DNA of 64,000 bases from Gemmataceae bacterium. GTDB lineage: Bacteria; Planctomycetota; Planctomycetia; Gemmatales; Gemmataceae. The position numbers were made by a program, and so were the translations under genes. The stretch lies in assembly GCA_022616435.1 (NCBI GenBank), contig JAKEET010000079.1:62001-126000 (forward strand), read 5' to 3'. Below, piece after piece: positions 1 through 6,805 of this stretch. A model generated the notes under the pieces. That model was not told where the DNA came from. It ran no database searches and worked only from the letters and a program-made list of their open reading frames with translations. Positions within the stretch are counted from its first letter, which is position 1. Each line of letters opens with the position of its first letter.

Positions 1-447
1 CACCGACGCGGTGTTGACGATGACGCCGCGCTCGCCTCCCGCGGTCGGCGCGTTGCCGGCCATCGCCGCCGCCGCCAGCCGCAGCACATTGAACGTGCCG
101 ACCAGATTGACGCCGACGATCTTGGCGAACACGGCCAGCGCGTGCGGCTTGTCCTTGCCGAGGACCTTCTCGCCGTGGACGATGCCGGCACACTGCACGA
201 CGCCGTGGAGGCCGCCGAACTCCTTGAGCGCGACGGCGACCGCTTGCTCGACGCTGACGTCGTCGGTCACGTCGGTGCGGGCAAAGACGGCGGACCGGCC
301 GAGCTCTTGCGCCAGGGCTTGGCCCGCCGTGTCGTTGAGGTCGGCGATCACGACGTTGCCGCCCTGAGCGGCGAGACGGCGCACGCAGGCCGCGCCCAAT
401 CCGGAGCTGCCGCCGGTGACGAGGAAGGTGTGTTGCGGGATGTGCAT
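1..447 (-). CDS. SDR family oxidoreductase, 3' end cut by window edge
   Basis: A short-chain dehydrogenase/reductase read on the minus strand; 149 codons are present and the frame is still open at position 1. The Rossmann signature TGGSSGLG lies at about residues 11-18. An acidic end of beta-2 (IADLND) suggests NAD(H) rather than NADP(H). CAG replaces the usual NNAG, and the run VIVNTAS near the window edge carries the expected catalytic Ser. The Tyr-x-x-x-Lys part lies outside the window. The order of motifs resembles the type-2 3-hydroxyacyl-CoA dehydrogenase branch, but the substrate cannot be told from this half. The start is the ATG at 447-445; no strong ribosome binding site is visible upstream. 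Confidence 0.87.
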   Translation of the reverse strand, partial: MHIPQHTFLVTGGSSGLGAACVRRLAAQGGNVVIADLNDTAGQALAQELGRSAVFARTDVTDDVSVEQAVAVALKEFGGLHGVVQCAGIVHGEKVLGKDKPHALAVFAKIVGVNLVGTFNVLRLAAAAMAGNAPTAGGERGVIVNTASV

Positions 448-498
448 GGCGCATTTCCACAGCGTGGGTCGACTGATGCTGAGCGCCATGGGTGGGTG

Positions 499-639
499 GC
501 ATGCTTTCGCGGCTCCGTCTCTTCGTGAGGATATTCTGGACCAACACCGCGAAAGCATGCAGGTCGCGCCGGGGACAGCATGCTTTCGCCGTGATGGTCC
601 AGTTGATTCACGTGTGGCGAGGGATCGGCGAAAGCATGG
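499..639. repeat. Cluster of four alternating GCATGCTTTCGC arms
   Basis: The 12-base word GCATGCTTTCGC occurs at 499-510 and 578-589. Its reverse complement occurs at 549-560 and, with one change, at 628-639. The inner pair 549-560/578-589 can form a perfect 12-bp hairpin with a 17-base loop. The outer pair extends to about 16 bp. The cluster sits in the 352-base spacer between the SDR gene and the next gene; I see no coding sequence in that spacer. Confidence 0.75.
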
Positions 640-754
640 CACCCATGACCCCCATGACACCCGATCGAGTTTACTTGACGTTCCGATACGACGGGCAGGA
701 GCGGAACAAGCTGGTTTGCGGGCTCCGCACTTCTCCGCGCTGTCGTCGGCCTGG

Positions 755-763
755 TGATACAAT
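755..763 (+). promoter_or_regulatory. Possible extended -10 promoter element
   Basis: TGATACAAT is a TGn-TACAAT extended -10 motif, 37 bases ahead of the ATG at 800. No good -35 box is seen at the right distance. Weak evidence by sight only. Confidence 0.3.
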
Positions 764-799
764 ATCCCGAAAGTCCGATCCAACACAGAAGCCTTTTCC

Positions 800-1375
800 A
801 TGACACGAACTTTCACCGTCCTGGCCGGCGTGGTTACGCTGCTCATGCTCGCGACCATCGGCGTCGGGCTGTGGTATTTCGTCACCGAGGACCGTGGCCG
901 CCGCGATGAGATTTTCGTCAGCCATTTCGTCCTCGGCCTGTGCACCGCGCTGGGCATCCTGCTGGTCCATTGCATCATCTTCACGTATTTCCTCGGCACC
1001 GGCCGCTGGGTCAAGGAAGTCACGCTGGCCTATCGGCTGCCGGATGAGCCGTGGCACAAGGCCACGCGCGAGCTGAAGCGGCGCACGTTTCCGCCGGCGC
1101 TGTTTGCCATGCTGATCGCCATCGCCACCGCCGCGGCCGGCGCGGGCGCCCAGCTCCAGGCCTGGCACTGGTCGATCCACGCGACCCTGGCGTTTCTGAC
1201 GGTGCTCATCAACTTCTGGGCCTTCGGCGTGGAGCATCGCAACGTCACCGCCAACGCGCAGGTGATCGTGGACGTGCTCGCCGAGGTCGATCGCGTGCGG
1301 GCGGCGCAGGGCTTGCCGAGCAACGCGGCCGCCCTGGAAGAAGAAGCGATTGCGAACGGCCGGTCGCCGGGGTAA
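800..1375 (+). CDS. Four-TM membrane protein of unknown function
   Basis: I do not recognise a family. The 191-residue protein has four hydrophobic segments at about residues 5-28, 43-66, 100-120 and 128-150. They are separated by a charged loop (residues 70-98, rich in Arg/Lys/Glu) that should be cytoplasmic by the positive-inside rule. The C-terminal 35 residues are soluble and acidic. The gene stands alone: the SDR gene upstream is divergent, and the next gene downstream starts 131 bases later, after a strong inverted repeat. The ATG at 800 places the first TM segment at the very N-terminus. Confidence 0.8.
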   Translation: MTRTFTVLAGVVTLLMLATIGVGLWYFVTEDRGRRDEIFVSHFVLGLCTALGILLVHCIIFTYFLGTGRWVKEVTLAYRLPDEPWHKATRELKRRTFPPALFAMLIAIATAAAGAGAQLQAWHWSIHATLAFLTVLINFWAFGVEHRNVTANAQVIVDVLAEVDRVRAAQGLPSNAAALEEEAIANGRSPG

Positions 1376-1412
1376 AGTGGAATGGCCGGGGAGAGTGGCG
1401 CCCGAGGAAATC

Positions 1413-1499
1413 ATTTAGCCGGCGAGCTTGCTCGCCGTGGGCGAAATACGATGCTGTGCTGCGGATGCCGTCCGCGGCGAGCGAGCTCGCCGGCTAAAT
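1413..1499. repeat. 25-bp inverted repeat (ATTTAGCCGGCGAGC type)
   Basis: Arms 1413-1437 and 1475-1499 match at 24 of 25 positions and are separated by 37 bases. Each arm is itself nearly self-complementary around GCCGGCGAGC. The right arm ends 7 bases before the ATG of the next gene, so the structure would enter its leader. It may be a dispersed intergenic repeat and/or a terminator for the upstream gene. Confidence 0.85.
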
Positions 1500-1506
1500 A
1501 ACGAAC

Positions 1507-2505
1507 ATGACTATCCTTTCATTCATTGCCTGCACGCTGGCGCTCGCCCAGACTCCGACGGAGCGCGCCCGCCATCCGCTGGCGCCCAGCCTGCCCATCC
1601 TGACCGAGGCGGAGATCGCCCGCTACGAGGCCGTCGTCGAGCGCTTCATCCAGTACGACATCGGCAAGCTGCCCAAGGCGCAAGGTGAAAAGGCCAAGGC
1701 GGACTTCATGCGGCTCGGCCCGGACGCCATTTTCGTGCTCGTCGAAGGCCTGAACCGGGCCGCCAACATGGAGCACTCCTGCCCGGCCGTGGTCATCGGC
1801 AAGAAGATTGCCAGCATCATCCGCACCACCGACGACGTCGCTTTGCTCAGCTTCATCAAGGACACGGTCGGCTCGGGCGTGAAGGCGCGGCGGCACATGG
1901 GCGTCATCAAGGATTTGCAGGTCACGTGCATCCTGCGCAAGGGCTACCTCCAGCAACAGAGGCTGGCTGCCGGCAACGCCCCGCGGCCTGTGGTGAGTCC
2001 GCCGCGGCCCGATGCGCCGCCGAATGCGTCGCTCAATTCATCGTTCGCGAAGTTCACGCCGGCGGATTTCCTCGCCGCCGCCAAGGACGCGCAAGGGCCG
2101 AAGCTGAAATCGATCCTCGCTGAGGCCGACAAGCGCAAGCTGTTCGACGTGCTGGTGATCGCCGCGGCCCGGCCCGAGACGGAGGCGAAGGAGATCGGCG
2201 AATCGTTCCTGGACAAGCATCTCGAGCAGAAGACCGGCCGGCAACTCAAGGACCTGCTCAAGCACGCCAAACCGGAAGCCCGCGCCGGCGCCGCCAAGGC
2301 CATCGCCAAGCGCGGGCTGCACTACGAGAAAGAGCTGATCGGCGCCCTCGCCGACGACTACGTGATCGTGCATGAGGCCGCCCATCGGGCTCTGGTCCAG
2401 TTCGCGAACGGCAAGGACTTCGGCCCCACCGCGGGTGCGACGCCGAGCGAACGCGTCGAGGCGGTGCGCCGCTGGCGTGCGTGGCTGGCGGCGAGCGGGA
2501 ACTAG
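1507..2505 (+). CDS. Exported HEAT-like alpha-helical protein, unknown function
   Basis: This 332-residue protein begins with a short hydrophobic leader (residues 1-14, ending ALAQ), which suggests export. A helical domain at about 30-150 contains two Cys. A Pro-rich linker (about 157-180) follows. The C-terminal half (about 185-330) has helix pairs resembling HEAT/PBS-type repeats, for example around GAAKAIAKRG and HEAAHRALVQ. It ends with a Trp/Arg-rich stretch (RRWRAWLA) that I associate with exported planctomycete proteins. No catalytic motif is visible. It is probably a periplasmic binding or scaffold protein; that role is inference. Confidence 0.75.
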   Translation: MTILSFIACTLALAQTPTERARHPLAPSLPILTEAEIARYEAVVERFIQYDIGKLPKAQGEKAKADFMRLGPDAIFVLVEGLNRAANMEHSCPAVVIGKKIASIIRTTDDVALLSFIKDTVGSGVKARRHMGVIKDLQVTCILRKGYLQQQRLAAGNAPRPVVSPPRPDAPPNASLNSSFAKFTPADFLAAAKDAQGPKLKSILAEADKRKLFDVLVIAAARPETEAKEIGESFLDKHLEQKTGRQLKDLLKHAKPEARAGAAKAIAKRGLHYEKELIGALADDYVIVHEAAHRALVQFANGKDFGPTAGATPSERVEAVRRWRAWLAASGN

Positions 2506-3402
2506 CGTTTTTCAGTTTGACAGGTCGGGTGGCTGGCGCAACCGATCAGGTCTTGGGAGCGCTTGTCATAACCCATCACGCGCCAGCGTCTTAATACATT
2601 GCCTTGCGCCTGCGAGTTTTGCACACACCCACCGGCCGGCAGCCGGTTTGCCGGCTCATCTTCATTTTTGATCTGGACAACTCCCGGCCAACAGCGTATA
2701 CGCCGCCCCTCCAAATCACTCCCCATGGAGTTCCAACGCACGCTTCGGCGGCACGTCGCCGCCGACGGCAGCGGGAATGGTGCGGCACGATCGGGGGATC
2801 TTGCCCAGCTTTCCGGCTGATCCGGGCCATGTCGGCCAAGGTGCGCGATGGCGCCGCCTGGGATTCGCGGAGGGGTCGCCGCTTTTCGCTTTAGCTATCG
2901 AGAGCGGGCGGTCGATATCAACGAAGCGAGTGGTTTTGTCGTGAAATTGGGCAACCGCCACGGGGGACAGAACGCACAGGCGCCACGCCGAACGCGGGGA
3001 CGCAGACGCAGTACGCAAACGCGGACATGCCGACGCGGACACGCCGACGCGGGCAGCCGGAGCGGGCTGTTCAGGCGGAACACCACGAAGGAAAGCGGAG
3101 TCTGGCAGGAAGGTCTGGCAAACGCGGGGCTCGGGGCAGACGAGAGGCCGCTTGCAGAACGGGGGTTCGGCAAGCACATATTCCCCTGAGTAGGCGCAAG
3201 GATGCCGCAGGGCGCGCGGACAGGCTTCCGACGTCTCGACGACTTCGGAAGCTTGGGGCTGCCCGGACGCGGCACGGAGACGCACCGGATGCGTTCGCAC
3301 CTTCCGCATGTGCCGATCGGCCTTGGCCGGCGCGCGCGACGCCAAATCGCGGCGGCGCGCTTGCGCAGGCACCGGACCGCGCTGGCCCTCAGGGAGGAAT
3401 CC
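2506..3402. other. 0.9 kb spacer without a convincing gene
   Basis: No open frame here has a family signature or convincing composition. The first 250 bases are less GC-rich than the surroundings and contain a small GGCCGGCAGCCGG-type hairpin near 2632-2656. Positions 3021-3060 hold a 14-base tandem repeat (GCGGACATGCCGAC and variants, about three units). The stretch ends at the ribosome binding site of the sigma factor gene. It may hold a long leader or a small RNA. Confidence 0.5.
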
Positions 3403-4179
3403 ATGGCGACGCACGTGGACGTGGATGTCCAGCAGCTTTGGCGCGACTACAAGTCCGATCCGACGTTGGAGCTACGCAACCAGCTTGTTGAACTCTATCT
3501 GCCGCTCGTCAAATATAACGCCGAACGCATCTGGGCCCGGCTGCCCGACGGCGTCGATCTCGACGACCTGATCAGCGCCGGCGTCTTTGGCCTGATGGAC
3601 GCCATCGACGCCTTTGACCTCGAACGCGGCGTCAAGTTCGAAACCTACTGCGTGCCGCGCATCCGCGGCGCCATGCTCGACGAGCTGCGGACCATGGACT
3701 GGGTGCCGCGGCTGGTGCGCAGCAAACACACCAAGCTCGAGGAGACGCGCAAGACCCTGGAGGCCCAGCTCGGCCGGCCGCCGCGCACCGAGGAGATGGC
3801 CGCCCGGCTCGGCGTGACCATCGAGGATTACGAGAAGATGTCCGGCGACGCGACCGCGGTCAGCCTGGTCAGCCTCAACAAGAAGTGGTACGAGACCGAC
3901 AGCTACAAGGACGTGCGCGAGATCGACATCCTCGAAGACAAGAAAGCCGAGGACCCGACGCACAAGCTGCAGAACCGCGACCTGATGCGGCTGGTGACGC
4001 GCGGGCTCAACCGCAACGAACGGCTCATCATCATCCTCTACTACTACGAAGACATGACGATGAAGGAGATCGGCGCCACGCTCGACCTGTCCGAGTCGCG
4101 CGTCAGCCAGATGCACTCGAGCATCGTCACCCGTCTGCAGCAGCAGCTCGCCAAGCGCCGGCCCGAGTTCAGCAACTGA
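3403..4179 (+). CDS. RNA polymerase sigma factor, FliA/WhiG (sigma-28) type
   Basis: The 258-residue length matches the sigma-28 family. Region 2 (about residues 30-100) includes DLDDLISAGVFGLMDAID and RIRGAMLDELR. Region 3 follows (about 110-160). A region 4 helix-turn-helix ends the protein (about 205-250; MKEIGATLDLSESRVSQ). The start is ATG 3403, preceded by AGGGAGG, rather than upstream codons in the same frame that lack a binding site. A long repeat-bearing leader precedes it and a strong hairpin follows it. No flagellar genes are nearby, so the target regulon is unknown; in non-motile bacteria such factors drive other developmental or surface genes. Confidence 0.92.
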   Translation: MATHVDVDVQQLWRDYKSDPTLELRNQLVELYLPLVKYNAERIWARLPDGVDLDDLISAGVFGLMDAIDAFDLERGVKFETYCVPRIRGAMLDELRTMDWVPRLVRSKHTKLEETRKTLEAQLGRPPRTEEMAARLGVTIEDYEKMSGDATAVSLVSLNKKWYETDSYKDVREIDILEDKKAEDPTHKLQNRDLMRLVTRGLNRNERLIIILYYYEDMTMKEIGATLDLSESRVSQMHSSIVTRLQQQLAKRRPEFSN

Positions 4180-4185
4180 GAGGCT

Positions 4186-4241
4186 ATCCGAAAAGGGGTC
4201 AGACCCCCTAACTGGGTAAGGGGTCTGACCCCTTTTCGGAT
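4186..4241. terminator. Hairpin between convergent genes, GGGGTCAGACCCC type
   Basis: Arms 4186-4210 and 4217-4241 match at 24 of 25 positions with a 6-base loop, and weaker outer pairing (GAGGCTAT/ATAGCCTC) surrounds them. It lies just after the sigma factor stop and before the end of the minus-strand gene, so it could stop transcription both ways. A diverged relative lies at 62035-62139, so it may also be a dispersed repeat. Confidence 0.8.
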
Positions 4242-4311
4242 CTTTTCGAATAGCCTCGGAGAGTTCGCCGTTCGGCGGCCTCTGACTTCCGACTTCTGAC
4301 CTCGGACAGCC

Positions 4312-5019
4312 CTAGCCAATCCGGCCGGCGCGCTTGCACAGCGGCTGATCCAGGACTTCCCGCAGCAGGAACGCGGCGGCCAGCGATTGGCGGTCCTTGA
4401 GCAGTTCGCGGACCATCCTGGCGACCGGCGGCAAGGAAGTCTTGCTCGGCAGGGCTTCCGGGCGAAAGATGGGTTGCGGCAGCGCGGCAGCGGCCGGCGC
4501 CTGCACGACGGGGGGCGCCGTCACCGGCATGGGGACGGCGCGAACCGCCGGCGCCGGTTCGACGACGATCACGGGCTCGACGCGACGCTGCGGCTTCTTC
4601 GCGCCGACCGGCGTGCTCTTGCGGCGTTGCTCGGCAGGCCGTTGCTCGGCAGGCCGTTGCTCGGCAGGCCGTTGCTCGGCAGGCCGTTGCTCGTAAGGAC
4701 GGGGAGCGGGCCGGGGAGCGGGACGCGGCAACGGCGGCGGGACGGGTCGCGCCGGCACTTCCTCGGCGATCAGCACCGGCTCGGGCGGCATCTTCTCTTG
4801 CGCTTCCTGGCGGCGCTTCATGTCCTCCAGGAACTTCTCGAAGTCCTCCGGTCCGCGCCGCGACCGCGGGCCTCCCCCTTCATCCGGATCGCGCGGATCG
4901 CGCGGCGGGAACGGCCGCGACGACGGCGGCCGCTTCTGCTGCTGCTGGCCCCCGGCCAACTGGCTCAGGATCCAGACGGCAATCACGATCAGCGGGATCA
5001 GCAGTTTGATCCAGTCCAT
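4312..5019 (-). CDS. Membrane-anchored Pro/Gln-rich protein, last gene of the floA operon
   Basis: This 235-residue protein has one N-terminal TM helix (about 4-20) followed by a Gln/Pro/Arg-rich cytoplasmic tail. Residues about 110-132 are a tandem array of PAEQR units made by a 15-base DNA repeat. A final amphipathic helix (about 200-230) contains RELLKDRQSLAAAFLLREVL. I recall similar closing helices beside flotillin genes in planctomycetes, but I know no function. It lies 65 bases after floA, separated from it by a 22-bp inverted repeat, and is probably co-transcribed. A partner or regulator of the FloA assembly is inference. Confidence 0.75.
   Translation of the reverse strand: MDWIKLLIPLIVIAVWILSQLAGGQQQQKRPPSSRPFPPRDPRDPDEGGGPRSRRGPEDFEKFLEDMKRRQEAQEKMPPEPVLIAEEVPARPVPPPLPRPAPRPAPRPYEQRPAEQRPAEQRPAEQRPAEQRRKSTPVGAKKPQRRVEPVIVVEPAPAVRAVPMPVTAPPVVQAPAAAALPQPIFRPEALPSKTSLPPVARMVRELLKDRQSLAAAFLLREVLDQPLCKRAGRIG
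4626..4693. repeat. 15-bp tandem repeat inside a coding region
   Basis: GTTGCTCGGCAGGCC is repeated four times exactly at 4626-4685, with a partial fifth copy to 4693. It encodes the PAEQR array of the minus-strand protein and is likely to vary in copy number between strains. Confidence 0.9.
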
Positions 5020-5035
5020 GAGTCTCTCGTTTTCT

Positions 5036-5085
5036 GTCGCCTTTCGCTCCGCGAAAGGCCGTTCTTTCGCGGAGCGAAAGGCGAC
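5036..5085. repeat. Perfect 22-bp inverted repeat after floA
   Basis: Arms 5036-5057 and 5064-5085 are perfectly complementary with a 6-base loop (GTCGCCTTTCGCTCCGCGAA type). The right arm ends at the last base of the floA stop codon. In mRNA it would form a very stable hairpin at the end of floA, able to lower expression of, or separate, the downstream gene. Confidence 0.85.
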
Positions 5086-6146
5086 TATTGCCGGTTCTCG
5101 CCGGAGCGTTCGCCGCGGTTGGGCCCGGCGCCGGCGAGGGCGTTGCGCATTTCGGTGTCGGATTGCAGATTGCGAAGGTTGTAGTAATCCATCACGCCCA
5201 TCTGTCCCTGCCGGAACGCGGCGGCAATGGCCATGGGAATTTCCGCCTCGGCGAGCACCACCTTGGCCCGGCTCTCGACGACCTGGGCGCTCATTTCCTG
5301 CTCGCGGGCCACGGCCGCCGCCCGGCGCTCCTCGGCCTTGGCCTGGGCAACGCGCAGGTCGGCGGCGGCCTGGTTGGCCTGCAAGTTGGCGCCGATGTTC
5401 TCGCCGACGTCGATCTCGGCCACGTCCACCGACACGATCTCGAACGCGGTCTGGGCGTCGAGCGAGCTCCTGAGCACCTGCTGCGAGATCAGGTTGGGGC
5501 TGGCGAGCACGTCGGTGTGGTGCTCGGCCGAGCCGATGGCCTTGACGATGCCTTCGCCGACGCGGGCGATGATCGTTTCCTCGGTGGCGCCGCCGACCAG
5601 GCGATCGAGCTTGGTCCGCACGGTGACGCGGGCGCGGGCCCGGAGCTGGATGCCGTTCTTGCACACGCCGTCGAGCGTCGGCCGGCCCTTGGCCGGATCG
5701 GGGCAGTCGATGACTTTCGGGTTGACGCTGGTCTTGACGGCGTCGAGCACGTCGCGGCCGGCCAGGTCGATGGCGGCGGCGATGCGCCAGGGGAGATCGA
5801 TGCCGGCCTTGTGGGCGGCGATGACCGCGGCGGCGGTCTTGGGGACGTTGCCGCGCGACAGGTAATGGGCTTCCAGCTCCTGCGTCGACACCTTGACGCC
5901 GGCCTGCACCAGCGAAATCTTCTGCCGCACGATCATGCCGTAATCGACGTTGCGGAGCTTCATGCCCACGAGGTCGAAGATGCCGATCTTGGCGCTGGTC
6001 AGGAAGCATTGAATCCACAGGCGCAGAAAGCTCATGAAGATGATGAAGAAGAACAGGAAGAACAAGACGAGCACGGCGCCGACGATCCAGTGCCAGTGCT
6101 TGGAGAAGAACTCCGTGGCGTCTTGGGCAAACAGGACGGTAGCCAT
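5085..6146 (-). CDS. floA: Flotillin-like protein FloA
   Basis: A 353-residue member of the flotillin-like FloA (former UPF0365) family, which forms membrane microdomain scaffolds. A strong TM helix lies at about residues 19-42. It is followed by the family start ([14 protein letters not shown]), a PHB/SPFH domain up to about 240, and an Ala/Glu-rich coiled coil (about 245-300; repeated Ala, Glu and Lys) as in flotillins. A short tail ends the protein. The start ATG 6146 has GGGAG seven bases ahead. It sits downstream of two nfeD genes, the classic flotillin partner arrangement. A 128-base gap with an inverted repeat separates it from nfeD, so it may have its own transcript as well. Confidence 0.95.
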   Translation of the reverse strand: MATVLFAQDATEFFSKHWHWIVGAVLVLFFLFFFIIFMSFLRLWIQCFLTSAKIGIFDLVGMKLRNVDYGMIVRQKISLVQAGVKVSTQELEAHYLSRGNVPKTAAAVIAAHKAGIDLPWRIAAAIDLAGRDVLDAVKTSVNPKVIDCPDPAKGRPTLDGVCKNGIQLRARARVTVRTKLDRLVGGATEETIIARVGEGIVKAIGSAEHHTDVLASPNLISQQVLRSSLDAQTAFEIVSVDVAEIDVGENIGANLQANQAAADLRVAQAKAEERRAAAVAREQEMSAQVVESRAKVVLAEAEIPMAIAAAFRQGQMGVMDYYNLRNLQSDTEMRNALAGAGPNRGERSGENRQ

Positions 6147-6182
6147 CGAAACACTCCCGAGTTTGTCGCCTGCTTGGAGGGG

Positions 6183-6265
6183 TGGCCGGGGCTGAGTCTT
6201 CGAAGCCCCGGCTGCCAGCCAACCGCGTGGCGCAGCGCCGGGGCTTCGAAGATCAGCCCCGGCCA
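6183..6265. repeat. 28-29-bp inverted repeat between nfeD and floA
   Basis: Arms 6183-6211 and 6238-6265 pair throughout except for one extra base (TGGCCGGGGCTGA...TTCGAAGCCCCGG type), with a 26-base spacer. It lies just upstream of floA on the minus strand, within the intergenic leader. Confidence 0.85.
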
Positions 6266-6274
6266 CGCATCCCT

Positions 6275-6805
6275 TTAGGTCAAATCCTTCGGATCGAGCG
6301 CCCCCAGGTCCGGCGGCCGATCCACGTGCCGGACCACGACGCGGCCCGCCTTCACCTCGATCACTTTCACCCACTGGCCGGGCTCGATCGGCGGGCCTTC
6401 GCTGAGCACGTCCACCCGGCGGCCGTCGAAATTCACGATGCCCGACGGCCGCAGCGCCGACACGGTCTTGCCGTAACGGCCCAGCAATTGTTCCAGCTCC
6501 AGGTTGACCGGCATCTGCGCGATCGTGGCGTCCTCTTCCGGCCCCGCCAGCATCATGCGCTTGCCGATCGCGGTGCGCGGCCAGTAGTGCAAGAGCACCG
6601 GGCCCAGGAGCGGCACCAGCACCACGACGACGATGACCGTGACCCAGCCCTGGGGCGTGCTGCGGTTAAAGGCGATGGCGATGCCGGCGATGACGCCGCC
6701 CACGCCCAGCACGAACGCAAACCCGCCCGTCGGCAGAAACAGCTCCGCCGCCATCAGCAGCAGGCCAATGAGGATCAGCGCGTAGGCGAGAACGAGGTCG
6801 TTCAT
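6275..6805 (-). CDS. NfeD-family membrane protein, short form
   Basis: A 176-residue NfeD protein without the protease domain. It has three or four closely packed TM segments at about residues 4-22, 26-46 and 53-75. A C-terminal OB-fold domain follows (about 118-168) with the typical ending in which [14 protein letters not shown] forms the last strands. NfeD proteins accompany flotillins or stomatins and are thought to help organise membrane microdomains. Its start codon overlaps the stop of the long nfeD gene by four bases (ATGA), which implies translational coupling. Confidence 0.88.
   Translation of the reverse strand: MNDLVLAYALILIGLLLMAAELFLPTGGFAFVLGVGGVIAGIAIAFNRSTPQGWVTVIVVVVLVPLLGPVLLHYWPRTAIGKRMMLAGPEEDATIAQMPVNLELEQLLGRYGKTVSALRPSGIVNFDGRRVDVLSEGPPIEPGQWVKVIEVKAGRVVVRHVDRPPDLGALDPKDLT

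Noticed and set aside
2716-3414. A 232-codon minus-strand frame in the spacer ahead of the sigma factor gene
   Set aside because: Low-complexity, Arg/Ala/Pro/Ser-rich composition typical of random GC-rich frames, with no family pattern or binding site.
4626-4693. Short tandem repeat that might suggest a CRISPR array
   Set aside because: Units are contiguous, with no spacers, inside a coding frame; no CRISPR array or cas gene is seen anywhere in the window.
4312-6222. A 636-codon minus-strand frame covering floA and its neighbour
   Set aside because: Its first two-thirds are floA read in the wrong frame; only the part from 5019 down is the real small gene.
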